A stretch of DNA of 20,223 nucleotides. It comes from Clostridia bacterium. Lineage in GTDB: Bacteria; Bacillota; Clostridia; Christensenellales; Borkfalkiaceae. The position numbers and the translations under genes are program-made. How positions within the stretch are numbered: the first letter of the stretch is position 1; each line of letters starts with the position of its first letter. Below, in pieces: positions 5,650-12,800 of the stretch. The notes beneath the pieces were generated by a model that saw only the letters and a program-made list of their open reading frames with translations, did not search any database and was not told where the DNA came from. Location: assembly GCA_900768525.1 (NCBI GenBank), contig CAAGDF010000093.1:1-20223 (forward strand). Direction: 5' to 3'.

Positions 5650-7452
5650 ATGAGTAAAATTATTGGTATCGATTTAGGAACAACTAACTCTTGTGTAGCT
5701 GTTATGGAAGGCGGTGAACCCGTCGTTATAGCAAATGCCGAAGGTTCGAGAACTACTCCGTCGGTTGTAGGTTTTCAGAAAGACGGCGAAAGATTGGTAG
5801 GTCAGGTTGCTAAGCGTCAGGCTGTGGCTAACCCCGAAAGAACGGTAGTTTCCATTAAAAGACATATGGGCTCCGATTATAAAGTGAAAATTGACGATAA
5901 AGAATATTCGCCGCAGGAAATCTCGGCAATGATTCTTTCCAAACTTAAAAAGGACGCCGAGGCTTACCTTGGCGAACCCGTCAAAGACGCGGTTATTACC
6001 TGCCCGGCATATTTCTCGGACAGTCAGCGTCAGGCAACCAAGGACGCAGGCAGAATAGCAGGTCTTAACGTTCTTCGTGTAATCAACGAACCGACCGCGG
6101 CTGCACTCGCTTACGGTCTCGATAAAGATAAAGCCTCGCACAAAGTCATCATTTACGACTTGGGCGGCGGCACGTTCGACGTATCCATTCTCGATATCGG
6201 CGACGGCGTATTTGAGGTTCTTGCAACCAACGGTAACTGCATGCTCGGCGGCGACGACTTCGATAAGAGAATCATCGACTGGATGGTTGCCGATTTCAAA
6301 GCAAATCAGGGCGTAGACCTTTCCGGCGATAAGATGGCAATGCAGAGATTGAAAGAAGCTGCCGAAAAAGCGAAAATCGAGCTTTCGGGTATGACTTCCA
6401 CTTCGATCAGCCTGCCGTTCATTACCGCAGACGCAACAGGTCCTAAGCACCTTGAAATGACTCTTACAAGACAGAAATTCGACGCAATGACCGCAGACCT
6501 CGTACAGGCTACTATGGATCCGCTTAAAAAAGCTATGGCGGACGCAGGTCTTAACTATTCGCAGATCGACAAAGTTATTCTCGTCGGCGGTTCGACTCGT
6601 ATCCCCGCAGTCGTAGAAGCCGTTAAGAAAGCAACAGGTAAAGAACCGTTCAAAGGCATTAACCCCGACGAATGCGTTGCTATCGGCGCGGCAATTCAAG
6701 GCGGCGTTTTAACGGGCGAAGTTAAAGACGTATTGCTGCTCGACGTTATGCCGTTGAGCTTGGGTATTGAAACCCTCGGCGGTGTATTCACAAGACTTAT
6801 CGAAAGAAATACCACCATTCCTGCAAAGAAATCGCAGGTATTCTCTACCGCAGCAGATAACCAGACCGAAGTTACCATTCACGTTCTGCAGGGCGAAAGA
6901 CAGTTCGCTAAAGATAACAAGACGCTCGGTAGTTTCAACCTCGTCGGTATCGCACCCGCTCCCAGAGGAATCCCGCAAATCGAAGTTACTTTCGACGTCG
7001 ACGCAAACGGTATCGTTCACGTTACCGCTAAAGACCTCGGCACAGGCAAGGCTACAGATATAACCATTACGTCGTCGACCAACCTCTCCGAAGCCGATAT
7101 CGACAAAGCCGTTAAGGATGCCGAAAAGTACGAAGAAGAGGATAAGAAACGTAAAGAGGCTGTCGAAGCCAAGAACCAGCTTGACGGTATGATCTTCACG
7201 TTCGAAAAAACGCTGAAAGACAACGCCGATAAGATTTCCGAAGAAGACAAGCAGAAAGTCGAAGCGGCTATTGCTTCCGCCAAGACCGAGCTCGAATCGG
7301 GCGACGTAGAGCGCATCAAAAAAGCTACCGAAACTCTCGCCAACGAAGGTCAGGCAGTATTTGCTAAACTCTATCAGGGTACGCAAGGCGGAACCGATGG
7401 CGGCGCACAGGGCGGCACCGACGGCGGCGACACCGAGTTCCATCAGAACTAA
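5650..7452 (+). CDS. dnaK: molecular chaperone DnaK (Hsp70)
   Basis: The 600-residue product is a full-length DnaK of the Bacillota type. The nucleotide-binding domain shows IGIDLGTTNSCVAV at the N-terminus, VINEPTAAALAYGLD, IYDLGGGTFDVSILD and VGGSTRIPAV. The linker region DVLLLDVMPLSLGIETLGG leads into the substrate-binding beta domain, and a helical lid follows from about residue 485. The C-terminus is a Gly/Asp-rich tail with GGTDGG repeated, ending TEFHQN rather than the common EEVD-like acidic end. A TAGGAGAT site precedes the ATG by about 11 bases. Codon use looks more biased than in hrcA, as expected for an abundant protein. It works with GrpE and DnaJ encoded on either side. Confidence 0.98.
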   Translation: MSKIIGIDLGTTNSCVAVMEGGEPVVIANAEGSRTTPSVVGFQKDGERLVGQVAKRQAVANPERTVVSIKRHMGSDYKVKIDDKEYSPQEISAMILSKLKKDAEAYLGEPVKDAVITCPAYFSDSQRQATKDAGRIAGLNVLRVINEPTAAALAYGLDKDKASHKVIIYDLGGGTFDVSILDIGDGVFEVLATNGNCMLGGDDFDKRIIDWMVADFKANQGVDLSGDKMAMQRLKEAAEKAKIELSGMTSTSISLPFITADATGPKHLEMTLTRQKFDAMTADLVQATMDPLKKAMADAGLNYSQIDKVILVGGSTRIPAVVEAVKKATGKEPFKGINPDECVAIGAAIQGGVLTGEVKDVLLLDVMPLSLGIETLGGVFTRLIERNTTIPAKKSQVFSTAADNQTEVTIHVLQGERQFAKDNKTLGSFNLVGIAPAPRGIPQIEVTFDVDANGIVHVTAKDLGTGKATDITITSSTNLSEADIDKAVKDAEKYEEEDKKRKEAVEAKNQLDGMIFTFEKTLKDNADKISEEDKQKVEAAIASAKTELESGDVERIKKATETLANEGQAVFAKLYQGTQGGTDGGAQGGTDGGDTEFHQN

Positions 7453-7518
7453 TCGTTTTTGTTAAACCGAGCGTTATACAACGGGCGGTTAATCGGCAAA
7501 ACTAATTGATTTAAAGCG

Positions 7519-7546
7519 GGCGGAGGAAAAGAAATTTTTCTTCGCC
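7519..7546 (+). other. 12-bp hairpin with GAAA tetraloop in the dnaK-dnaJ gap
   Basis: The bases 7519-7530 pair with 7535-7546 at all 12 positions, two of them G-U, closed by a GAAA tetraloop. No T run follows, so it does not look like a terminator. The whole 296-base gap (7453-7748) contains no gene, but it also holds a second imperfect hairpin around GGCG-tt-CGCC (about 7567-7600). The position suits an mRNA processing or stability element between dnaK and dnaJ. Confidence 0.55.
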
Positions 7547-7748
7547 TTATGCAGATAAATAAGTAACGCGTATTTGCGGCGTTCGCCTTGCGTTAAACCG
7601 TGAGGTTGTGTGGTATTGTACTTTTGCAAAACCGCAATTTAAAACTGCTAAGCGGCGGGCGAACGTATGGCAAAGGCGCGCAGATAATTCGTAAATGCGT
7701 ATCAAATAAAACGCAAAAACGAATAAATTGTGTTTTCGGGATAAGATT

Positions 7749-8894
7749 ATGGCAAAGAATTACTATGAGATATTAGGAGTCGATAAAAAGGCGACTCAGG
7801 ACGAAATAAAATCGGCATACCGTAAACTGGTAAAGCAGTATCATCCCGATTTGCACCCGGGCGACGAGGCTGCTGCCGCAAAATTTAAAGAGATCAACGA
7901 GGCAAACGAAACTTTGTCCGACGAGCAAAAACGTGCTGCGTACGACTACGAATTGGAACACCCCGGTATGGGTGGCGCAGGCGGTTTCTCGGGCGGTCAG
8001 GGTTTCGGCGGCTTCTCGGGCTTCGGCGATATTTTCAGCGAGTTCTTCTCGGGTTTCGGCGGCGGTTCGCGCGATGCGGGCGATACCAAAGAAAAGGGTG
8101 CGGACGTCAATGTAGAAATCGAGCTGTCGTTTCTGGACGCCGCTAAAGGTTGCAAAAAGACCATTTCGTACGCACGCAAAGAACCGTGCTCCGCTTGTAA
8201 AGGCACGGGCGCAAAGAACGGCACTGCGTACACGGTTTGCGATAAATGCAAGGGCACGGGGAGTATCCAGTACGTTTCGGGCAGCAGTATTTTCCGTACC
8301 GTACAGGTTCGTGCATGCGACGCTTGCGGCGGAACAGGTAAAAAGATTACCGAAAAATGTACTGTTTGCGGCGGCAAAGGGTACAATCGCGGAACGACCG
8401 AATTGTCGTTCGATATTCCCGCGGGCTGCGATTCCAACAGCTATCTGAGAAAGCGCGGATTCGGTCACGCAAGCACAAACGGCGGCGAACCGGGCGATCT
8501 TATCGTTACGTTCAAGATTTTACCGCACAAGATTTTCACGCGGCAAAATTTCGATTTGTACGTCGATCTGCCCGTTCCGTTTACCACTTGTATGCTCGGC
8601 GGCAAGGTTAAAGTTCCTACTCTGGACGACGGTTGCGTGGATATGGATATCCCTGCGGGTACCGTTAGCGGCAAAAAGTTTGTAATGCGCGGCAAAGGTA
8701 TTCGCACGGCGCGCTCCGGCACGGGCAACTTGTATGTAACCGTTATTGCCGAAATGCCCGCGTCGTTGTCGAAAGATCAGAAGCAGGCGCTTGCGGCATT
8801 TGCCGATACCATAGAAATGAAACAACTTTCCAAATCCAAAGATTATGCGGATAAAATGGATGCGTTGTTTGGGGTTAAACCATATAACAAATAG
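7749..8894 (+). CDS. dnaJ: chaperone protein DnaJ (Hsp40, type I)
   Basis: The product from the ATG at 7749 is 381 residues, beginning MAKNYYEILGV as DnaJ proteins do. A TTG seven codons upstream (7728) would only add MCFRDKI and is rejected. The J domain (1-70) carries HPD at residues 32-34, which stimulates DnaK ATPase. A Gly/Phe-rich linker (about 75-112) follows. The zinc domain has four CxxCxGxG-type repeats: CSACKGTG, CDKCKGTG, CDACGGTG and CTVCGGKG. The C-terminal substrate-binding domains include RKRGFGHAS and GDLIVTFKILPH. The ribosome site is weak. It is the last gene of the heat-shock operon, with a structured repeat starting directly after its stop. Confidence 0.96.
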   Translation: MAKNYYEILGVDKKATQDEIKSAYRKLVKQYHPDLHPGDEAAAAKFKEINEANETLSDEQKRAAYDYELEHPGMGGAGGFSGGQGFGGFSGFGDIFSEFFSGFGGGSRDAGDTKEKGADVNVEIELSFLDAAKGCKKTISYARKEPCSACKGTGAKNGTAYTVCDKCKGTGSIQYVSGSSIFRTVQVRACDACGGTGKKITEKCTVCGGKGYNRGTTELSFDIPAGCDSNSYLRKRGFGHASTNGGEPGDLIVTFKILPHKIFTRQNFDLYVDLPVPFTTCMLGGKVKVPTLDDGCVDMDIPAGTVSGKKFVMRGKGIRTARSGTGNLYVTVIAEMPASLSKDQKQALAAFADTIEMKQLSKSKDYADKMDALFGVKPYNK

Positions 8895-8895
8895 T

Positions 8896-9024
8896 TTTTT
8901 ACGGCATATATGCTTCGCCTGACTTTGTTTCTGTTGTCGCTTGCAGACCTGAATGACCGACAAGGTCTATTCAGTCCTGCAATCACCAACGAGCCTCGTC
9001 ATGCTTGCATCTATGCCGTAAAAA
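8896..9024 (+). repeat. structured covarying repeat element, copy B
   Basis: An outer stem of 17 of 18 pairs joins 8896-8913 with 9007-9024 (core ACGGCATATATGC against GCATCTATGCCGT). Inside lie TTGCAG/CTGCAA (8941-8946, 8977-8982), CTGAAT/ATTCAG (8949-8954, 8969-8974) and GACC/GGTC (8955-8958, 8964-8967), with loop GACAA and a bulged T at 8968. The architecture matches 3278-3392 with different bases in the stems. It starts two bases after the dnaJ stop and is followed by five T, so it may also end the operon transcript. Confidence 0.75.
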
Positions 9025-9033
9025 TTTTTACTC

Positions 9034-9181
9034 TTTGCGAGCCTTGTTTTTAGGGCTTATATGCGGCGAAGTAATGCGTTGTTTATAATGCAAAAGTCGG
9101 TCTATAGGTCGATTATTTAATGTTTATGCAAAAAATCGCGCTATGCCTTTTTTGTGCGATGTGCAATCATAGGCTCGCAAA
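9034..9181. repeat. perfect 11-bp inverted repeat enclosing a partial element copy
   Basis: TTTGCGAGCCT (9034-9044) is repeated inverted as AGGCTCGCAAA (9171-9181). Between them, from 9054, GGCTTATATGCGGCG resembles the 5' end of the element at 3278, but no matching 3' arm is seen. The short repeat at 9091-9116 also lies inside. No gene is present. Confidence 0.5.
9091..9116 (+). repeat. short hairpin repeat, copy B
   Basis: AAAAGTCGG plus TCTATAGGTCGATTAT is identical to the copy at 3249-3274 over about 25 bases. It lies inside the 9034-9181 inverted repeat, about 200 bases after dnaJ. Confidence 0.75.
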
Positions 9182-9187
9182 TATATT

Positions 9188-9219
9188 AAAAAACTGCCGC
9201 GAAAATGCGACAGTTTTTT
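9188..9219. terminator. bidirectional Rho-independent terminator
   Basis: Six A, the stem CTGCCGC/GCGACAG (one mismatch) with loop gaaaat, and six T give a U tract on both strands. It ends the minus-strand XRE gene (stop at 9255) and could also stop plus-strand read-through from dnaJ. Its arms match the terminators at 14576 and 15577. Confidence 0.8.
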
Positions 9220-9254
9220 GCTATTTATTTAATCTGATTATTGTTTAATCTTAG

Positions 9255-9467
9255 TCAATAATCTACCATTCCGATAAGATAGTCGGACGACACATCAAAA
9301 AACTGACATAGTTTTACAAGTGCCTCTAAACCGGGTTCACTTCTGCCGCGCTCCCAGTCGCAAATACTGCTGTTATTTGTTCCTATAATCTTTGCAAGCT
9401 CCTGTTGGCTTAATTTTCTTTCCGTACGAAGCTCCTTCAGCCGTTTTCCGAAAGTAATCATAAGCAT
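9255..9467 (-). CDS. XRE-family helix-turn-helix transcriptional regulator
   Basis: The 70-residue product is a single Cro/CI-type HTH domain: FGKRLKELRTERKLSQQELAKI, then the recognition region NSSICDWERGRSEPGLEALV, then LCQFFDVSSDYLIGM, the usual family end. (The first motif is residues 6-27.) There is no extra sensing domain, as in small autoregulated repressors. The start at 9467 is chosen because a weak AAAGAG lies upstream; an ATG two codons later (9461) is also possible. It is divergent from the lipoprotein gene, 115 bases apart, and the palindrome in the lipoprotein promoter is its most likely operator. Confidence 0.88.
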   Translation of the reverse strand: MLMITFGKRLKELRTERKLSQQELAKIIGTNNSSICDWERGRSEPGLEALVKLCQFFDVSSDYLIGMVDY

Positions 9468-9494
9468 ATTTTGTACTCTTTCATTGAAAAATAC

Positions 9495-9523
9495 TTGACA
9501 TTAGGGAAAATCCCTAATATACT
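9495..9523 (+). promoter_or_regulatory. promoter with a palindromic operator filling the -35/-10 spacer
   Basis: TTGACA (9495-9500) and TATACT (9518-9523) are separated by exactly 17 bases, and those 17 bases are the perfect palindrome TTAGGGAAAATCCCTAA (7-bp arms, 3-base centre). A repressor dimer bound there would exclude RNA polymerase. The adjacent XRE regulator is the obvious candidate. A second TTGACA (9534-9539) has no good -10, and an imperfect inverted repeat TATCG/CGATA surrounds it. Confidence 0.85.
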
Positions 9524-9582
9524 ATAACTATCGTTGACAATTCATCGATAATATTTTATCTCAATAGGAGGGATAGGTACAA

Positions 9583-10836
9583 ATGAAAAGAACTCTTAAA
9601 ACTTTATGTGTTGCTTTGGCTTTTGCTATTGTTTCGGCTATGTTTTCGGGCTGCGATTTGATAAACAAACTCGCGCCGAGCAGAACCGTAACAGCCGAAA
9701 CGACTGCGTCCAACGTGGTTATCAATGCTCAATCCGCGATTGACGACGGATTACATTCGCCAAAAAATATGTTTTCTTTTTACGACGAAAACAATATTTG
9801 GTACTATATGTTTTATATAGGTCAAATAGAGGATTTTATCTTTCAGGTTCATAGCAATTTTCAGTATTCAAAAGCAATAAGCGATCCCGAAATAGAAGAA
9901 AGAAGTCTGACCGTAAATCGCGTTAAGGAAACGTATCAAAGAATAGTCACTAATTCTACGCAAACTGTAATAACAAACGAAATGTCGGCTTCGTTGAATT
10001 CTTCGGTCGGTATTAAATACGGGGTGTTATCCGCGGGTATAGAATCAAAGATTTCCGAAAAATATAAAAACGTATGGACGGGTTCGCTTGTAGAAGTAAA
10101 CGATACATATCTTGAAAAAGAAACTACTCAAGCTAATGAAAAAATAGAAAAATATCGTATAAAAGGCGAATATCTTGAAGAGGGTAAATGGTATTGCTAC
10201 GCCACCGTTGCGACGATCGACGTATATGCGGCGGTCGCGTATGATCCTTCTAAAAATGCAATAACGAATTGTAAGTATTATACCGATATTATATCTTACG
10301 GAGGTAAAAAACTTTTCACTTCGGCAAAGAATGATTTTATGCGTTCAAACGGCAATTTTGAATTTGATTTTTCGGGTATTGTAGGCGAATTTGAAAAGCC
10401 GAGCGAGGGTGTGGAGATATATGATGACGTCACGGAAAAATATGTTCATAGTTCTCAGAGTGTAAAGGTTGCGTTTAGCCGTCGTGTTACGATTTCCGTG
10501 CCGATGACGAAATATGAAGAGGTTGTGGCAAAAGGCTATAGCAAATTGACCGTACGCTACAATTTCAGATATCAAAAAGGAAAACCGGTAGTACTTACTA
10601 AAGCGGCAATGATGCATCTGAAGATAGGTCCGACGACTTCGGTATACTGGACGGGCAATGAGGCAACTGAAATCGATACCGGTTCGGAAGGCAGTTATGA
10701 TAAAACGTTTTCACGCAATCTTAAAACGAATGAGTTACAAAATTATAAGACAATTTATTTTCATTTTGATAACGATAACGCAGTAAACGAGTATTATATA
10801 AATAATTTCTTCGTTGAAATTACTTACGCTTATTAA
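9583..10836 (+). CDS. predicted lipoprotein of unknown function
   Basis: I do not recognise this 417-residue protein. It has a clear lipoprotein signal peptide with lipidated C24 (AMFSGC), so it should be anchored outside the cytoplasmic membrane. Residues about 105-175 are rich in Ser/Thr/Asn and alternate polar and hydrophobic residues (TQTVITNEMSASLNSSVGIK), then turn into a charged KEK-rich stretch; this loosely recalls beta-hairpin regions of pore-forming proteins but is not enough to assign one. The C-terminal half (about 280-417) looks all-beta, with aromatic-rich ends (YYINNFFVEITYAY). A good AGGAGGG site precedes the ATG. Its promoter carries an operator-like palindrome, so it appears to be the regulated target of the divergent XRE gene. 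No transport or enzyme motif is seen. Confidence 0.7.
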   Translation: MKRTLKTLCVALAFAIVSAMFSGCDLINKLAPSRTVTAETTASNVVINAQSAIDDGLHSPKNMFSFYDENNIWYYMFYIGQIEDFIFQVHSNFQYSKAISDPEIEERSLTVNRVKETYQRIVTNSTQTVITNEMSASLNSSVGIKYGVLSAGIESKISEKYKNVWTGSLVEVNDTYLEKETTQANEKIEKYRIKGEYLEEGKWYCYATVATIDVYAAVAYDPSKNAITNCKYYTDIISYGGKKLFTSAKNDFMRSNGNFEFDFSGIVGEFEKPSEGVEIYDDVTEKYVHSSQSVKVAFSRRVTISVPMTKYEEVVAKGYSKLTVRYNFRYQKGKPVVLTKAAMMHLKIGPTTSVYWTGNEATEIDTGSEGSYDKTFSRNLKTNELQNYKTIYFHFDNDNAVNEYYINNFFVEITYAY

Positions 10837-10947
10837 GAGTGGTTCAACAAAAAACGCCTTATTGTTTCAAAGTGTAACATTAAGCCATAGGAAGTATTGT
10901 TTCTTTTGGTTTTTTTCGGTATAATTGTTTATATCGGCTTAACAAAC

Positions 10948-10977
10948 AAAAAAGCGCGGCGAGAAGAATCGCCGCGC
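10948..10977 (-). terminator. Rho-independent terminator of the DUF1846 gene
   Basis: On the minus strand a perfect 9-bp GC-rich stem (GCGCGGCGA/TCGCCGCGC) with a 6-base loop is followed by six T, 22 bases beyond the DUF1846 stop. Confidence 0.9.
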
Positions 10978-10998
10978 ATATTTTTATACGTTTTTATT

Positions 10999-12489
10999 TC
11001 AGCCTTTTTTGTGATAAAGTTTTTTAGTCTGATATCTGGGTTCGCAAGTAAGCCTTATTCCAAGGCGAGAGAGAACATTCATATCCACGTTGGCAAGAAT
11101 GACGGAAGAGTGCATTTCGCAGTTGCGGAGTTTCGGCAGTTGGCTGAGTGCGAGTCTTGCATCGTCCGAGGTAACCGCGCAAATAGAGAGCGCGACGAGC
11201 AGTTCGTCTATATGTAGCCTCGGGTTGCCGTTGCCGAGGTAAATGGTTTTAAGATCCTGCACGGGCTCGATTACATGCGGCGAGATTATGGGCTGTTCGT
11301 CGGGTATACCCGCAAGGTATTTAAGCGCGTTCAGCAGCATTGCGGACGATGCGCCGAGCAGCGAAGAAGTCTTGCCCGTTATGATTTTTCCGTCGGGCAG
11401 TTCTATTGCCGTGGCGGGCGCGTCGGTCAGTTTTGCCTTTTTAAGCGCGGCTGCGATAACGGGGCGCGCTGTTTCGTCTATGCCCGTTTGCTGTAAAAGC
11501 AGTTCGATTTTAAAGATTTCGGCGGTGTTGTCCGTGCCGTACTGCAACGCGCGGCATTTTGCGTGGTAGTAACGGCGTAAGATTTCCTGTTCGGCGGCGT
11601 GCCTGCAAACGTCGTCGTCGATAATGCAGAAGCCCGCCATATTCACGCCCATATCGGTGGGTGATTTATAGGGCGAACTGCCGTGAATTTTCTTGAATAT
11701 TGCGTCAAGCACGGGGAAAACTTCTACGTCGCGGTTATAATTAACCGCTGCGACGCCGTACGATTCGAGGTGGAAAGGATCTATCATGTTTACGTCGTTA
11801 AGGTCGGCGGTTGCCGCCTCGTAAGCAACGTTTACGGGGTGTTTAAGGGGAATGTTCCATATGGGGAAAGTTTCAAACTTGGCGTAACCGGCTTTAACTC
11901 CGCGTTTGTTTTCCTGGTAGAGTTGACTGAGGCAGGTAGCCATTTTGCCGCTGCCGGGACCGGGGGCGGTAACGATAACAAGTTTGCGCGTGGTTTCCAC
12001 GTAGTCGTTTTTGCCGAATCCCTGATCGCTTACTATGTACTCCACGTCGGACGGATAGCCTTTAATATTATAGTGTTTATAGACTTTAACGCCCAGTTTT
12101 TTAAGCAGTTTTATAAAAGTATCGGCTTCAGGCTGACCTGCGTATTGCGTGATGACAACACTGCCTACGTAAAGGTCGACCATACGAAACGCGTCTATAA
12201 GCCTTAATACGTCCTGATCGTAAGAAATGCCGAGGTCGTGGCGAACCTTATTGTTTGCTATGTCCGCCGCGTTGATCACGATGAGCAGTTCGGCTTCCTC
12301 TTTCAAGGTGAGCAGCATTTGCAGTTTGCCGTCGGGCAGAAACCCCGGAAGCACGCGAGACGCGTGGTAATCGTCGAAAAGTTTTCCGCCGAATTCAAGG
12401 TAGAGTTTGTCGTATAACGAAATGCGTTCGCGGATTTTTTCCGATTGCATCTTGCGGTACAGTTCACTGTCAAAGCCGATTTTTCCCAT
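10999..12489 (-). CDS. DUF1846 family protein (putative nucleotide-binding)
   Basis: The 496-residue product matches the DUF1846 family in length and character. It begins MGKIGFDSELYRKMQSEKI (the family start) and carries a glycine-rich P-loop-like motif APGPGSGK at residues 175-182, followed by MATCLSQLYQE. Later blocks include FPIWNIPLKHPVNVAYEAAT and SPTDMGVNMAGF. The family is common in Bacillota; its role is not established, and nucleotide binding is inferred from the motif. A GGGAGAG ribosome site precedes the ATG by 6 bases, a promoter is visible at 12558-12586, and a strong terminator follows the stop, so it is a single-gene unit. Confidence 0.88.
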   Translation of the reverse strand: MGKIGFDSELYRKMQSEKIRERISLYDKLYLEFGGKLFDDYHASRVLPGFLPDGKLQMLLTLKEEAELLIVINAADIANNKVRHDLGISYDQDVLRLIDAFRMVDLYVGSVVITQYAGQPEADTFIKLLKKLGVKVYKHYNIKGYPSDVEYIVSDQGFGKNDYVETTRKLVIVTAPGPGSGKMATCLSQLYQENKRGVKAGYAKFETFPIWNIPLKHPVNVAYEAATADLNDVNMIDPFHLESYGVAAVNYNRDVEVFPVLDAIFKKIHGSSPYKSPTDMGVNMAGFCIIDDDVCRHAAEQEILRRYYHAKCRALQYGTDNTAEIFKIELLLQQTGIDETARPVIAAALKKAKLTDAPATAIELPDGKIITGKTSSLLGASSAMLLNALKYLAGIPDEQPIISPHVIEPVQDLKTIYLGNGNPRLHIDELLVALSICAVTSDDARLALSQLPKLRNCEMHSSVILANVDMNVLSRLGIRLTCEPRYQTKKLYHKKG

Positions 12490-12557
12490 TTTGCTCTCCC
12501 GTAAAAATCAATTAAAAAAAATGCGATAATTTTTTCCGCAAAAAAAACATCGCTGGT

Positions 12558-12586
12558 ATTTTATCAAAAACGCATTTATATTGCAA
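12558..12586 (-). promoter_or_regulatory. promoter of the DUF1846 gene
   Basis: On the minus strand TTGCAA, a 17-base spacer and TAAAAT lie about 70 bases before the start codon. The same -35 and -10 hexamers drive the TetR-type gene on the other strand. The remaining part of 12490-12799 is AT-rich, with an inverted repeat AATTTG/CAAATT near 12608-12645 of unknown meaning. Confidence 0.65.
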
Positions 12587-12673
12587 CGTCTTTTACGCCG
12601 TCTTAACGAATTTGTAAATTTAAATTTTATTAGGCAAATTCACAATATTTTTTGTATTTTTACCTGAAAACAA

Positions 12674-12702
12674 TTGCAAACAGTCAACCTATATGGTAAA
12701 AT
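12674..12702 (+). promoter_or_regulatory. promoter of the TetR-type regulator operon
   Basis: TTGCAA (12674-12679), a 17-base spacer and TAAAAT (12697-12702) predict a transcript starting near 12709, leaving a 5' leader of about 90 bases before the regulator start at 12800. Confidence 0.65.
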
Positions 12703-12737
12703 ATTGTGCAGTTGGTGAAAAATATCGGTTAACCGTT

Positions 12738-12800
12738 ATGGTCAAAAAGGAGTTTTGCCAAGCCGCGGTTATATCAGATGTGCCGTATAAAGAAAGTTAA
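12738..12800 (+). CDS. possible 20-codon leader ORF overlapping the regulator start
   Basis: An ATG at 12738 opens a 20-residue frame (MVKKEFCQAAVISDVPYKES) whose TAA shares its last base with the ATG of the TetR-type gene (TAATG). Such an overlap is typical of translational coupling. No strong ribosome site is seen before this ATG, although AAGGAG lies just inside it. The peptide matches nothing I know, so it may not be translated. Confidence 0.3.
   Translation: MVKKEFCQAAVISDVPYKES

Noticed and set aside
5674..6699. 341-codon open frame antisense to dnaK
   Set aside because: Strongly biased codon use in dnaK leaves its opposite strand open. The translation is Cys/Arg/His-rich, resembles no family, and has no ribosome site. 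Similar long antisense frames over hrcA, grpE and dnaJ are rejected for the same reason.
7728..7748. TTG start adding MCFRDKI to DnaJ
   Set aside because: DnaJ proteins begin (M)AKNYYEILGV or similar, which fits the ATG at 7749; the extension is not conserved in the family.
9700..10836. Calling the lipoprotein an aerolysin- or MACPF-like pore former
   Set aside because: The alternating Ser/Thr-rich segment is suggestive but no family signature is present; a lipidated N-terminus is also unusual for such toxins.
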